From: Rivularia sp. PCC 7116
GTDB taxonomy: Bacteria; Cyanobacteriota; Cyanobacteriia; Cyanobacteriales; Nostocaceae
Reading direction: 5' to 3'
Length of the DNA: 64,000 nt
Assembly (NCBI RefSeq): GCF_000316665.1
Contig: NC_019678.1
Location: forward strand, 5,766,001-5,830,000
Under the pieces are notes generated by a model. The model saw nothing but the letters and a program-made list of their open reading frames with translations, had not been told where the DNA came from and searched no databases. Below, piece after piece: positions 29,201-38,477 of this stretch. The translations under genes were made by a program, and so were the position numbers. How positions within the stretch are numbered: position 1 is the stretch's first letter; each line of letters starts with the position of its first letter.

Positions 29201-29680
29201 CAAACAAACGTACTAGCACTGAATGCAGCCATTGAAGCCACTCGTGCAGGAGAATATGGTAAAGGCTTTGCAGTAGTAGCCGATGAAGTACGCTCTTTAT
29301 CCCGTCAGTCAGCAGCTGCAACCATCGAAATTGAAAAACTAGTTCAAGAAATCCAAGAAGAAACTGGTGAAGTAGCAGTAGCGATGGAAACAGGTATTCA
29401 GCAGGTAGTGGAAGGTACCAATCTGGTAAATGAAACCAGACAAAATCTTAACGATATTGTTGAGGCAACCGCTCAAATCAGCGATTTACTTGAAAGAATT
29501 ACTGATGCAACCCAAACTCAAATGTTGCAATCGGTATCAGCCACCGCATCAATGAAAGATGTAGCCCAAATTTCCCAGAAAACTTCCACCGAAGCTAACG
29601 GTATTGCCTCAGTATTTCAACAGCTATCTGAAATGGGACAGGAATTGTTAGCAAGTGTAAGTAAATTCAAACTCAACTAA
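26231..29680 (+). CDS. pixJ: Phototaxis receptor, 4 GAF (cyanobacteriochrome-type) + HAMP + MCP
   Basis: A 1149-aa methyl-accepting receptor without a visible membrane segment. Four GAF domains lie at about 55-205, 232-378, 415-590 and 612-795. GAF2 has the full red/green cyanobacteriochrome pattern, [15 protein letters not shown] followed by Cys317-His318 in [19 protein letters not shown]3 has Cys526-Tyr527 ([11 protein letters not shown]) and GAF4 Cys734-Tyr735 ([11 protein letters not shown]). GAF1 lacks the cysteine ([13 protein letters not shown]). A HAMP-like segment (about 839-870) and a signalling hairpin with the conserved tip ([20 protein letters not shown]) follow. This matches PixJ with four GAFs; AnPixJ GAF2 carries its bilin at an equivalent Cys. 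It probably binds phycocyanobilin and drives the CheA gene downstream. A ribosome site TGAGGTG precedes the ATG. Confidence 0.9.
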   Translation: MTSAYQENTGNGHHISGSEPSEKLSELNKKALNSTSSEQKFKNWRLQLTSILNQIRKVRNIEELIQVTTAVVKEKISSDRVVLYRFESSSSGVVIGESVAPGWTPAINENIPAMIFGLDTREEYLQAVSVNDIKEVELTAYKAQILEKFQITASLSVPILAENKIWGLLGVQNCATARQWEESEISLLSQVTTEISHKLESFKLERRLKQQAQEFKSITKVIDKIQLASSLDKLFRTTTQDVRELIQCDRLAVYRFNADWSGKFIAESVANGWVPLVGPGIETVWEDTHLQETKGGRYRQHETFVANDIYKMNHAPCHIEVLEQFQVKAYVIVPVFAGQKLWGLLGAYQNSGAYEWQEEQVKLLQQIAVNLGVAVSQAEYAQQSEEKSQQLAKTTERQQSLISLTRKIGKGLAENVNNSSQFNGILQTTVYEVRRLLETDRTVVYRFNEDWSGEFIAESVGKNWKPFVETEIDQDLLQENGHCDSLRSLNAIKEQDTYLQDNQGGRYQQKTSFVVNDVEKEGFPPCYMELLEQFQAKAYLTVPIFQGNKLWGLLASYQHSATRQWQEFEISAMEQIAVLLAVAMQQSQTLDRYEQQSMKMELAANRDRALSKVIDKIRQTLDIESIFLTTTQEMRALLNTDRVAVYRLNPDYSGEFIAESVSPGWLPLVDRQHQIRRLQESVNSCSRMRTLFKENEIGNTGNTDPYLQSSLAGKGSENQSYVASDIYAKGFNDCYVQVLEQYQCKAYAIVPIYQGQQLWGMLAAYQNDGPREWEDGEVKLLTQIASQLSVALQQVEFLQQLQAQSSQVAEAAAREKQGRESLQQGAMKLLSAVRPALNGDLTVRAPITEDELGTIADAYNNTLQALRQIVLQVQAAAQQVAETSGNSNISLNGLTDLAQQQSKEISGALTEIQQMVDSTQEVVSNAESVQVAVQKANQTVDSGDAAMNMTVEAIQAIRETVSQTSKKIKRLSESSQKISKVVNLISNFATQTNVLALNAAIEATRAGEYGKGFAVVADEVRSLSRQSAAATIEIEKLVQEIQEETGEVAVAMETGIQQVVEGTNLVNETRQNLNDIVEATAQISDLLERITDATQTQMLQSVSATASMKDVAQISQKTSTEANGIASVFQQLSEMGQELLASVSKFKLN

Positions 29681-29723
29681 ATAGAAATTAGGAGTTAGGA
29701 GTTATGAGTTAGGAGTTATATCT

Positions 29724-29785
29724 GGACTTATGCACCAACGCAAAAATAGTATTGAGTCTTCTATTTGTAACTACAGCATAAGTCC
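29724..29785. repeat. Short inverted-repeat element (GGACTTATGC ends)
   Basis: Perfect 10-bp ends (GGACTTATGC at 29724, GCATAAGTCC at 29776) bound 62 bases. It is the shortest of the elements with this end sequence in the window (others at 18812 and 34112) and lies directly after the receptor gene, within the pix cluster. Confidence 0.5.
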
Positions 29786-29876
29786 TAGATATTTCAATTC
29801 CTAATTTATTACTTCTAATTCGTAAAAGTCAGAATTAAAAGTAGTAAATTAGGCTTTGATTACGGGAGGGTAGTTT

Positions 29877-30176
29877 TTGACAACGAGTATTATACAAAAT
29901 AAAAGTTTTAATTTTGCTTTAGAGATAATTAATCTTTATCCTAAACTTCAACAGCACAAGGAATATGTAATTTCCAATCAATTACTCAAATCCGGGACAA
30001 GTATCGGAGCCAATGTTGAAGAAGCCAGTGAAAAACAAAGTAGAAAAAACTTCTTAGCGAAAATTTATATCGCTTACAAAGAAGCTAGAGAGACTAAGTA
30101 CTGGTTGCGATTACTAAAACATTCTAAGTTAGTAAACCTTGATATAACTAAAGAACTTACATATATAGATGAATAA
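29877..30176 (+). CDS. Four-helix bundle protein (S23/IVS family), TTG start
   Basis: A 99-aa protein of the four-helix-bundle family first noticed in 23S rRNA intervening sequences. Seen are FNFALEIINLYPKLQ, then VISNQLLKSGTSIGANVEEA, SRKNFLAKIYIAYKEARETK and YWLRLLKHS, all signature pieces. Usual members are about 115-120 aa; this one ends early after ELTYIDE, so the last helix is shortened. The start is a TTG with a strong site (GGGAGGG) seven bases upstream; no ATG is available. The function is unknown; such genes are often spread near repeats or inserted in operons. It sits between the receptor and the kinase of the phototaxis set, which suggests insertion. Confidence 0.8.
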   Translation: MTTSIIQNKSFNFALEIINLYPKLQQHKEYVISNQLLKSGTSIGANVEEASEKQSRKNFLAKIYIAYKEARETKYWLRLLKHSKLVNLDITKELTYIDE

Positions 30177-30308
30177 TTCGTATTTTGAGTTCAATAGTTA
30201 AAATAACCGAACAATCAATAAACAAACAAATTTAAATAAACAATTATATAGATAAATAAGTAAAGTTAACTTCTAACTCCTAATTCCTAATTCCTAATTC
30301 TTCAAATC

Positions 30309-33300
30309 ATGATTACTGATTCTTCTATCCGCGAACAAGGGTATATCTATTTTCTCAGTGAAGCTCCAGAATTACTGCAAACTATTGAAGAAGAACTTTT
30401 CAGTCTAGTTGAAGACAGAAATACCAATAGAGTGCATAATTTGATGCGAGCTACTCATACGCTTAAAGGCGGAGCAGCTAATGTTGAATTAGAATCAATT
30501 AACAAAATAGCTCATTCCTTAGAAGATGTTTTTAAGGCTTTATATAATCCTGAAGTCGAAATTGATTCTCACCTACATTCCTTGCTATTACAAGCTTTTG
30601 AATGTTTGCAATTATGTTTAACTTCCGAAATTACGGGGACAAAAATTGATGATGATGAACTGATGCAAAGAGCTGCTTCAGTTTTTGCCCAATTACAAGA
30701 CAAACTCGGCGATGCATTCGGTGTTGAAGCTCATATTCCTACTTCTGAAGAACTAGGTTTTGATATCGTACTCTCAATTTTTGAAACTGGTGTAACTCAA
30801 CGTATAGATAGTATTGATGAATTAGTCAAGAATCCTCCCGCCAATCAAGAAGTTGCTAATTTTTTACGCACACAAGCCGAAGTTTTTATAGGCTTATCTG
30901 AGTCGTTGAATTTACCGGGATTTGGTGAAATAACTCAAGCTATTCTAGCTGCATTAGACGCTAATTCTTCTCAAGCTTTGGAAATTGCTAAAATAGCTAA
31001 TCGCGATTTGCAGCTAGCACGGAAAGCTGTTTTGAATGGCGATCGCGAACGTGGCGGAGAAGCTTCTGCGGACTTACTTGCTTTTTCACAACCTATAGCT
31101 ATTAATTCTCAGGTAGAAGACAACGAAAATCTAGCTGTAATACAATCAAATTTGACAGAAGATATTTCTGTTGATTTAACAACTGATGCTTTAAAAAATG
31201 ACTCAGTTACGAAATCCTTAAGAAATCAAATAGAAGAATTATACGAGTTTTTTACAACAGGTAATCTTGATACCGAACCTCTAAAACCAAAATCTGTCAA
31301 GTTCCATTTAAAGGCAATTAGATGTGTTTTAGGTTGGTTCAATCATGAATTAAATATTCCCCAAGAAAAACTAAATTTAAATTTACTGATTCCTAATCTT
31401 CACGAAGAAAACTCTGTTGAGTACGTAGAGAATTGGCTGCAAGAATTTTTAGAATTTGTGCAAGAAGACACAGATAGTCCTAGTCTTTGTCTTTATCGCC
31501 TTGGAGGTATTTTAACAGTTCTTTTAGCTGTGACAAAATTTAAATGCTATCAAGAGAATCTTTGCGATTTTTCAGTTATTGAGACTTTACAAAGCAAAGT
31601 CTCCGATATTGCGAAAGAGTATAAAAACTATTCTCCGGTGACTGCCGAAGAGAAAAAATGGCTTGATGGTGAAAAATTGCAAAAACTTTTACAAGTTAAA
31701 GAGGTTGTTTCTTCTGAAATGCCCATAAATCAAGGAGGGAATATGCTTGAAGCTATTTGGGGAGAAGAACTGGACGCTAATTTAACTAATGTTGATACTA
31801 ATTTAAAGTCTAATATTTTTGAAGAAAAAACAAAACAAAGTCAAGCAGAAAAAAATGTGGCTGATGTAACAGCTAGTTCTCAATCATTAGAATCTACTGA
31901 CGAAGAAGATGAGCATTCACCCGAAACAATTATTCAACTTGCGGTTAATTCAGTGACTCAAAGTGAAAATAAAATAGATAAGCAACCAGCAGTTTCTACT
32001 AAAAATTCTAAATTACCTTCTTTTGTACGTGTTGATGTCGGAAGTTTACAGCGTCTCAATTATTTAGCAGGAGAATTGCTAATTCATCAAAAGCGCCGCA
32101 CCTCCCAAGATGAGCAGCTTAAATTAATCATTAAGCAATTACATGAAAAAGTCCATAGACATCAACAAACTTTGGAACAATTGCGAGAATTACCTTCACA
32201 TTCTCAAAAAGTAGTATCGCAAAATATGCTTAATGTAGCTTCTGTAGACTTTGATTCTTTAGAAATGGATGACTACACTGAGTTTCATTTAGGTTTACAT
32301 GAAGCAACGGAACAAGCAACACAATTACAGGAAATTTTAGAGTCAGCAGAAGTAATTCTTCAGCAATCAGTTCAAGTTCACGACAAGAAGCAGCGTTTAG
32401 CACTTGGTATTATTGATAATTTAGTCGAAGCAAGAATGTCACCTTTAGGTAATATTCTTAATCGCTTCCCCCAAATGGTACAAAATCTGAGCAACGTTCA
32501 CGGTAAAACTGTAGACTTGCAGTTAAGTGGTGGTTCCGTTTTAGTAGATAAAGCAATTGCTGAGAAGCTTTACGACCCATTATTACACTTAGTGCGTAAC
32601 GCTTACGATCATGGTATCGAATCAGCAGACATTCGTCGCGATCGCGGTAAATCGGAACAAGGTTTAATTGAAATTTGTGCTTATAACCGAGGTTCTCAAA
32701 CTGTCATCGAAGTTCGAGATGATGGCGGAGGATTGAATTTCGAGAAAATTCGCAATAAAGCAATAGAATTAGGACTTTTACATTCAGATAAAGAATTTTC
32801 CAGCCATGATTCTGGTTTGATGCAAGAAGAACTATTAGATTGTTTATTCTCTGCGGGATTTTCAACTGCTGGCAAAGTTAGCGATATTTCTGGGCGGGGT
32901 ATTGGGTTAGACATCGTCCGAAATCAACTGCAAGCACTCAACGGTTCCATTGCTGTTTACTCCCAACCCCAGCAAGGAACTACATTTGTACTAAAAATTC
33001 CTTTTTCTATGACTACCGAAAAATTAATGATCGTTCAGACGGGGGGTTCTGCTTACGCACTACTGTTAGACAGCATTGCGAAAATATTACTCCCATCTCC
33101 CGAACAAATTAAACATTTTGAAAATAAAAAAGTTCTTTACTGGAATACAGGTAAAGAAGAACGTATGGTAAATCTGCTGAATCTTTCAGATTTGATGCAA
33201 TATCATCGTTCTTTTGATAGCGAGAATACTTTGCCGAATCAATCAGTTATTAATAATGCAGATCAAGCTGTAAATCCGATATTATTATTACGCAATAAAG

Positions 33301-34001
33301 ACCAAATTGTAGGTTTAGAAATAGATCAAATTATTGGCGAGCAAGAATTGGTAGTTAGACCTTTAGGTCAAGCAATTGCTCCTCCTAAATATGTTTACGG
33401 TTGCAGTAGTTTAGCCAATGGTAATTTGATTCTAGTGATTGATGGTACTTTGCTACCATCTGTTGGTGAAATGCAAGCATCATTGGATTCGATGGCATTA
33501 CCTTCAGCGCCTTCTTTAAATAATAAAGCTTTGCAAATGTCGGGAGAAATTATCACATCTAAAGCTTTACTTGCTGCTTCTAAATCTGTCAATAATCCTC
33601 AAATTACTTCTGGTAAACCGAACTCTTCAAAAGTTGTTTTAGTAGTAGATGATGCTATTAGCTTGCGACAAACCATTTCACTGACTTTACAGAAATACGG
33701 TTATCAAGTCGTACAAGCTCAAAATGGTGTAGAAGCTTTAGAAAAATTACAGCATCATCCCGAAGTCGATTTAGTAATTTCCGATTTAGAAATGCCTCGG
33801 ATGAATGGTTTTGAGTTGTTGAGCAACTTACGTCAAAGTCCTAACTTAGCTGATGTTCCCGTAGTTGTGCTTACTTCTCGTAGTGCAGAAAAGCATCGTC
33901 AGCTTGCAGAAGCATTAGGTGCAAACGCTTACTTAACTAAGCCTTATCTAGAACATGAGTTTCTTTCTCAGGTTGAGAAATTAGTCACCGTTAATTCGTA
34001 A
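30309..34001 (+). CDS. pixL: Hybrid CheA-type histidine kinase with receiver (PixL type)
   Basis: A 1230-aa kinase. Order: Hpt domain (residues about 5-110) with phospho-acceptor His50 in MRATHTLKGGAANV; a variable linker to about 570; the dimerisation helices; a HATPase domain at about 740-890 with the N box LHLVRNAYDHGIE, then RDDGGG and GRGIGLDIVR; a CheW-like domain at about 900-1070; and a receiver at about 1115-1228 with Asp1159 in ISDLEMPRM. The order matches PixL and HmpE. It autophosphorylates in response to the receptor and passes phosphate to the PATAN-receiver and receiver proteins. The operon ends here: a strong terminator starts 18 bases after the stop. Confidence 0.92.
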   Translation: MITDSSIREQGYIYFLSEAPELLQTIEEELFSLVEDRNTNRVHNLMRATHTLKGGAANVELESINKIAHSLEDVFKALYNPEVEIDSHLHSLLLQAFECLQLCLTSEITGTKIDDDELMQRAASVFAQLQDKLGDAFGVEAHIPTSEELGFDIVLSIFETGVTQRIDSIDELVKNPPANQEVANFLRTQAEVFIGLSESLNLPGFGEITQAILAALDANSSQALEIAKIANRDLQLARKAVLNGDRERGGEASADLLAFSQPIAINSQVEDNENLAVIQSNLTEDISVDLTTDALKNDSVTKSLRNQIEELYEFFTTGNLDTEPLKPKSVKFHLKAIRCVLGWFNHELNIPQEKLNLNLLIPNLHEENSVEYVENWLQEFLEFVQEDTDSPSLCLYRLGGILTVLLAVTKFKCYQENLCDFSVIETLQSKVSDIAKEYKNYSPVTAEEKKWLDGEKLQKLLQVKEVVSSEMPINQGGNMLEAIWGEELDANLTNVDTNLKSNIFEEKTKQSQAEKNVADVTASSQSLESTDEEDEHSPETIIQLAVNSVTQSENKIDKQPAVSTKNSKLPSFVRVDVGSLQRLNYLAGELLIHQKRRTSQDEQLKLIIKQLHEKVHRHQQTLEQLRELPSHSQKVVSQNMLNVASVDFDSLEMDDYTEFHLGLHEATEQATQLQEILESAEVILQQSVQVHDKKQRLALGIIDNLVEARMSPLGNILNRFPQMVQNLSNVHGKTVDLQLSGGSVLVDKAIAEKLYDPLLHLVRNAYDHGIESADIRRDRGKSEQGLIEICAYNRGSQTVIEVRDDGGGLNFEKIRNKAIELGLLHSDKEFSSHDSGLMQEELLDCLFSAGFSTAGKVSDISGRGIGLDIVRNQLQALNGSIAVYSQPQQGTTFVLKIPFSMTTEKLMIVQTGGSAYALLLDSIAKILLPSPEQIKHFENKKVLYWNTGKEERMVNLLNLSDLMQYHRSFDSENTLPNQSVINNADQAVNPILLLRNKDQIVGLEIDQIIGEQELVVRPLGQAIAPPKYVYGCSSLANGNLILVIDGTLLPSVGEMQASLDSMALPSAPSLNNKALQMSGEIITSKALLAASKSVNNPQITSGKPNSSKVVLVVDDAISLRQTISLTLQKYGYQVVQAQNGVEALEKLQHHPEVDLVISDLEMPRMNGFELLSNLRQSPNLADVPVVVLTSRSAEKHRQLAEALGANAYLTKPYLEHEFLSQVEKLVTVNS

Positions 34002-34018
34002 ATAATTAGCGAATTTGA

Positions 34019-34051
34019 AACCCGGTTTTTTCAAAAAACCGGGTTTTTTTA
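34019..34051 (+). terminator. Strong Rho-independent terminator after pixL
   Basis: The inverted repeat AAACCCGGTTTTTT / AAAAAACCGGGTTT is followed by further T residues, 18 bases after the kinase stop. It is one of the clearest terminators in the window and marks the end of the phototaxis operon. Confidence 0.92.
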
Positions 34052-34111
34052 TATTTAATATCTGTCATCAATGTCAGATTTTTGTAATAACTATAGCAAT
34101 CCTAAAGAACC

Positions 34112-34223
34112 AGGACTTACGCACGGACTACGTGTTTACGTCATTACGAGCGAAGCGAAGTATTCACCTAAAAGGTGTGGTTCATCGCAAAGCTCTATTT
34201 TCCGTTACCAGAGCGTAAGTCCT
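34112..34223. repeat. MITE-like element (AGGACTTACGC ends)
   Basis: Perfect 11-bp ends (AGGACTTACGC at 34112 and GCGTAAGTCCT at 34213) bound 112 bases, inside which lies the GAGCGAAGCGAAG dispersed repeat (34148-34160). There is no coding capacity. It is the best-preserved member of the family represented also at 18812 and 29724. It occupies part of the 449-base gap before the CAP-domain gene; the rest of the gap is AT-rich with no other feature. Confidence 0.6.
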
Positions 34224-34450
34224 AATAACTAGAGAGATGTTTTACGAGAATGAAGCAAATTTAATGAGTTGACAAACGTGTTCTCAAAAACAATTTTTTA
34301 CGGTTTTTAATGGTAAGTATTTCTACATATAAAAAAAATATAGAATAATAAAAAATTCATGTACCGATAACTTTCTAGTGTCCATAATCGGGAAACTGAT
34401 GCTACCGTAGTGAATCTAGATATATATATACACTTCGTTTTCGTGGGTTT

Positions 34451-35164
34451 ATGAGGTTGTTGATGCGTCGCATACTTTACTGGGTAGCCCCCTTTAGCCT
34501 ACTTGCTGGATGTTCTAGTGTCGAAATTATTGAACCAATACCAACAGTGCCGGAAACTCCTTTAAAAACACCTGAATCTTTGACGCTCGATAACAATCTC
34601 TCGGCTTTGGAAAAACGAGTCATTAATGAAATGAATTTAGCTCGGACAAATCCTCAAGCTTATGCTGCTATATTGGAAGACTACAGAAAACGCTTTGAAG
34701 GTAAACGTGTCAAAATTTCTAAAAATGTCTATTTAATAACTCAAGAAGGTGTATCCGCTGTTGATGAGGCTATTAGCTATTTAAAAACTGTCGATCCCGT
34801 AGCTCCTGTAACTATTTCCAGAGGAATGTCTTTAGCTGCTAAAGACCACGTTAAAGACCAAGGTGCTAAAGGTATTGTCGGTCACAACGGTAGCGATGGC
34901 AGCGACCCTTTCAAGCGTTTGAATCGTTACGGCAAATGGCAGGTAACTGCTGGTGAAAATATCAGCTACGGTTCTCATACTGCAAGGGATATTGTCATGC
35001 AGCTAATTATTGATGATGGAGTTCCCGATCGCGGACATCGAATCAATATGTTTAACCCAGATTTTAAAGTATCGGGTGTTGCTTTCGGAATTCATAGCTA
35101 CTATAGGCAGATGTGCGTTATTACCTATGCTGGAGGATATAAAGAAAAGTCAGTTAACAGTTAA
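34451..35164 (+). CDS. CAP (SCP/PR1-like) domain lipoprotein
   Basis: A 237-aa lipoprotein. The N-terminus has a lipobox (FSLLAGC, Cys near residue 21), followed by a Pro/Thr-rich spacer. The CAP domain runs from about residue 50 to the end: [20 protein letters not shown], the conserved [14 protein letters not shown] with the first His, AGENISYG with the Glu, and [20 protein letters not shown] with the last motif. An alternative start at 34463 (MRRIL) is possible. Bacterial CAP proteins are secreted and of mostly unknown activity. No partner genes are adjacent. Confidence 0.88.
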   Translation: MRLLMRRILYWVAPFSLLAGCSSVEIIEPIPTVPETPLKTPESLTLDNNLSALEKRVINEMNLARTNPQAYAAILEDYRKRFEGKRVKISKNVYLITQEGVSAVDEAISYLKTVDPVAPVTISRGMSLAAKDHVKDQGAKGIVGHNGSDGSDPFKRLNRYGKWQVTAGENISYGSHTARDIVMQLIIDDGVPDRGHRINMFNPDFKVSGVAFGIHSYYRQMCVITYAGGYKEKSVNS

Positions 35165-35313
35165 TTGTTACCGATTAGCAGTTACTATTGAAATTTTCTA
35201 CTTTTCTAGTCTCGAATAAACATCTTTGTTTCTTCATTTTCCCATAGGCCTCAATTGATGATTGATGTCTTTTGAGTCAAAACTGTTAACTGTTCGCTGA
35301 TAACTGTCTTGTG

Positions 35314-36132
35314 ATGCACCTCAACGTTTATACTCAAGGTCAAGGTTTCCCAATTCTCTGCTTGCACGGACATCCGGGTTCGGGTTTAAGTCTTTCTGTA
35401 TTTACCAATCATTTATCGAAGCGCTTTCACACTATCGCTCCAGATTTGCGCGGATACGGCAAAAGCCGCTTTAATCGCAATTTTACGATGACAGACCATT
35501 TGAGCGATTTGGAAAGGCTTTTAGATCGATTTCAAATTGAAAAATGTTTGGTATTAGGATGGTCTTTAGGTGGTATTTTAGCAATGGAGTTAGCGCTAAG
35601 ACTTCCGCAAAGAGTTAGCGGTTTAATTTTAATCGCTACTGCTGCAAGACCTCACGGCAATCATCCACCTATTACATGGCAAGATAATCTCTACACGGGT
35701 ATAGCTGCTCTTTTAAGTGTTGTAAATCCCGACTGGCAATGGAATATTGATACATTTGGCAAGCGTTCTCTGTTTCGCTACCTAATTCAACAACATACTC
35801 CTACTGCTTACGGATATATTTCAAAAGAAGCAATACCTGCTTATTTACAAACTTCAGATAAAGCAACTCGCGCTCTTTATTCGGCTATTAGGGCTGGATA
35901 TAATAAAGTCGCCGATTTAAACAAAATTTTATGTCCTTCTTTAATTCTTGCAGGTAAAGAAGACAGACACATAACGGCTGAATGCAGCTTAGAAACGTCT
36001 GAAAATCTCCAAAATTCCCTATTTCACTGCTATCCAAATACAGCTCATCTCTTTCCGTGGGAAATTCCCCATCAATTATTAGATGATATTGACTGCTGGC
36101 TAAAAGATAATCCCCAAGCTATAAAATTTTAA
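35314..36132 (+). CDS. Alpha/beta hydrolase
   Basis: A 272-aa hydrolase with the triad visible. The oxyanion-hole motif is LCLHGHPGSG, the nucleophile Ser sits in VLGWSLGGILA, the acid is in ILAGKEDRH and the His in NTAHLFPWEIP. The ATG at 35314 is preferred to the adjacent GTG at 35311. It resembles pimeloyl-ACP methyl-ester esterase (BioH) or general esterases and C-C hydrolases. The substrate cannot be read from the sequence. No signal peptide is visible, so it is cytosolic. It ends about 45 bases before the left end of the IS605 element. Confidence 0.85.
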   Translation: MHLNVYTQGQGFPILCLHGHPGSGLSLSVFTNHLSKRFHTIAPDLRGYGKSRFNRNFTMTDHLSDLERLLDRFQIEKCLVLGWSLGGILAMELALRLPQRVSGLILIATAARPHGNHPPITWQDNLYTGIAALLSVVNPDWQWNIDTFGKRSLFRYLIQQHTPTAYGYISKEAIPAYLQTSDKATRALYSAIRAGYNKVADLNKILCPSLILAGKEDRHITAECSLETSENLQNSLFHCYPNTAHLFPWEIPHQLLDDIDCWLKDNPQAIKF

Positions 36133-36381
36133 TTTTGGATTAACTCAATCACTCGTTTCTTATTTTCTTAAGAATGGTCACAACTGGCACTTTTTTCCTG
36201 TAGGGCAGGCAAAAAGCAGCGTAGATGTTCTCTTTATTGCCGTTGTATGACGCGAGGAAAAGTTTCTAACGGGCAATAAGACTTTTAGCATCACACACCG
36301 AAAAAGTAGCGGGAGAATGGTAGCCCCGTATTTTTAAATCGGGGCGGAAATTCGACACGGGCGAATTTATTCGCCATTAGT

Positions 36382-36801
36382 TTAGTAATGATGTGGGTCG
36401 TTAATATAGTCTTGAATGACGGCACTACTTACCTTGCCGGTAGTGTCATAAAAGTACGCATGAGTCCACAAAGCGGGGATTTTTAACAAGTGCGGAAACT
36501 CCTTGCGTAAAATTCTGCTCGACCTGCCTTTTAATGCCTTTACGATTTGGTTAATTGCTGTACTTGGGTCGTGTTCTACCAACATATGTACGTGGTCTGG
36601 TGCAATCTCTAGCGCCTTAATGAACCACCCCTTCTCAGCAGTAACTTCAGTCAGAATCTGGTAGAGTCGCTGCTTAACCTCTCCCACTAATACCGGCTTT
36701 CGCCGCTTCGGTATCCAGACCAAATGAACCGTTGCACTCCCAACTGAGTGATTATTATGACGGTACTCCCTACTGGCTAATTGCTTAGTTACAGGTTTCA
36801 T
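36382..36801 (-). CDS. tnpA: IS200/IS605 transposase TnpA (Y1 HUH)
   Basis: A 139-aa Y1 transposase from ATG 36801 (a TTG at 36834 would add 11 residues and is less likely). The HUH metal motif is seen in IAPDHVHMLVE and the catalytic tyrosine in AVIQDYIND near the C-terminus. The opening NHSVGSATVHLVWIPKRRKP is typical of the family. It cuts and rejoins single-stranded DNA at the element ends using a 5'-phosphotyrosine link. It appears intact: length and both motifs are normal. It is divergent from tnpB with an 88-base gap that must hold both promoters. Confidence 0.9.
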   Translation of the reverse strand: MKPVTKQLASREYRHNNHSVGSATVHLVWIPKRRKPVLVGEVKQRLYQILTEVTAEKGWFIKALEIAPDHVHMLVEHDPSTAINQIVKALKGRSSRILRKEFPHLLKIPALWTHAYFYDTTGKVSSAVIQDYINDPHHY

Positions 36802-36889
36802 AAAGAATTGTATATAGCCACTACCTGTTGACAAAAATAGTATAGCAAGATACTATTTTTATAGGTTGAGAGAAAAAGCGTTACTAGGT

Positions 36890-38440
36890 ATGACGAAAGC
36901 AAAAACGTCCTCGTTCATCACAGAAGTTCCCTTGGTAGTTGACAGCTTCTTAGAACGTAAGCTTGAAGCGCGTTTTCAAGCAGCACGTCAACTCTACAAT
37001 GCTTGTCTTAACGAAGCATTAAGAAGACTTGAGCGAGTAAGGAAGTCTACGCCATACCTAAGAGCAAGAGAACTCAGTAAAACTAAGAAAAAGGAGCGAC
37101 GGGAGCTATTTAAGCAGGCAAGAGATGGCGCTCAATTTAGTGAGTATAGTCTCCATCGCTTTGCAACTGTTACCGCCAAACAAAGTAAGTGGATAGCCAA
37201 GAACGTTGATTCCAACACGCAACAAAGACTTGCTACTAGAGCATTTCAAGCTGCTCATAAGATACTCTTGGGTCTAAGTAGTAAGGTGCGATTTAAAGTC
37301 CCCTCTCGCTTTCGCTCAGTTGAAGGAAAGTCAAACAAACAAGGACTTTGCTGGAAGGAAGAACAAGTACAATGGTGTGGACTTACTTTAGAGCCAATCA
37401 TTGATTGGAGCAATCGAGTTGTAACTCATGGACTCCGCTCCAAGATAAAATACTGCCGTCTTCTCTGGCGCAACTTAAACGGTAAAAAGCGCTGGTTTGT
37501 ACAGCTTGTAAACGAAGGTTTACCATATCAAAAGCCACAAAACTACGTAACTAAAGGCGTAGTAGGACTTGACGTTAACATTTCCAATGTAGCCTTTGTG
37601 GCTGACGAACAAGCAGGACTCCTACCTTTTGCTGATAAGGTTCCTACCTATGAGCGCGAGATTAAAGTCTTACAGCGTAAAATGCAGCGCTCAATGAGGA
37701 GCAACAATCCTGATAATTTTGAGCCTGACTTTGATAAGAAAGTTGGAAACCGAGTCGTCACAAAGAAGGGTAAGGTTCTAAAAGGTAGAAGACCGTGGAA
37801 AAGGACAAAGAATTATCGCACACTTGCTCTCCACAAAGCAGAGCTTGAACGACGCAAGGCAAGTTATGCTAAGTGCCAGAACCGTAGGCTTGTAAATGAA
37901 ATCTTACGGCATGGCAACGAAATCAAAACTGAAAAAGTTAGTATCAAGGGATGGCAGAAGCGTTATGGAAAAGCGATAGCTGCTAAGTCTCCTGGCTTTT
38001 TTCAATCAGAAATCAAACGCAAAGCCGAAAATGCTGGCGGTTGTTTTCTCCAGTTTTCTACTCAGACAACAGCACTCTCACAAACCCACCTTGATGGCAC
38101 TCGCATAAAAAAATCTCTCTCAGAGCGAGTTCATCGAGATGTTACCGGGGTTACAATGCATCGTGACTTGTTCTCCGCATTTCTGAGTAGATACGTGTAT
38201 GGCGATCAGCTTTCATTGCAAGATGCTCTACGCGAGTATCCAAGGGCGGAGCCGCTCTTAGTGGACGCATGGAAGCGAAGTCTGGTGGGGGAAGTTTCCC
38301 CCACCGAGCTTCGGCAATATCAACAAACTGCAAGGCAAGTAGGCGCGTCCGAACGCAAGAACTACCATAGTTCCTCTGAGCAGTTGTCCACCCAAGTGCT
38401 AACCTCTAACCAGATAACCACAAAAGCGGTGAAAAGTTAG
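36890..38440 (+). CDS. tnpB: TnpB-family RuvC-like protein lacking the zinc ribbon
   Basis: A 516-aa protein from ATG 36890 (a TTG at 36866 is also possible). The RuvC-like catalytic residues are Asp228 in VVGLDVNISNVAF, Glu348 in IKTEKVSIKGW and Asp426 in TMHRDLFSAF. Where other TnpBs have CxxC...CxxC before the last Asp, this protein reads TTALSQTHLDG and RVHRDVTGVT, so none of the four zinc cysteines is present. An extra tail of about 80 residues follows the catalytic core (rich in Glu, Ser, Gln). TnpB proteins are RNA-guided nucleases whose guide RNA comes from the right end of the element. Whether the zinc-less form is active is unknown. It could be a known variant subfamily. Confidence 0.82.
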   Translation: MTKAKTSSFITEVPLVVDSFLERKLEARFQAARQLYNACLNEALRRLERVRKSTPYLRARELSKTKKKERRELFKQARDGAQFSEYSLHRFATVTAKQSKWIAKNVDSNTQQRLATRAFQAAHKILLGLSSKVRFKVPSRFRSVEGKSNKQGLCWKEEQVQWCGLTLEPIIDWSNRVVTHGLRSKIKYCRLLWRNLNGKKRWFVQLVNEGLPYQKPQNYVTKGVVGLDVNISNVAFVADEQAGLLPFADKVPTYEREIKVLQRKMQRSMRSNNPDNFEPDFDKKVGNRVVTKKGKVLKGRRPWKRTKNYRTLALHKAELERRKASYAKCQNRRLVNEILRHGNEIKTEKVSIKGWQKRYGKAIAAKSPGFFQSEIKRKAENAGGCFLQFSTQTTALSQTHLDGTRIKKSLSERVHRDVTGVTMHRDLFSAFLSRYVYGDQLSLQDALREYPRAEPLLVDAWKRSLVGEVSPTELRQYQQTARQVGASERKNYHSSSEQLSTQVLTSNQITTKAVKS

Positions 38441-38456
38441 ATGGCTATGCCTGAAT

Positions 38457-38477
38457 CCGCGTCAATTTATTGCGCGG
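38457..38477 (+). other. Right-end hairpin of the IS605 element
   Basis: A CCGCG / CGCGG stem with an 11-base loop lies 17 bases after the tnpB stop and about 12 before the proposed right cleavage site. It is the expected place both for recognition by TnpA and for the 3' part of a TnpB guide RNA; the latter is inference. Confidence 0.55.
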
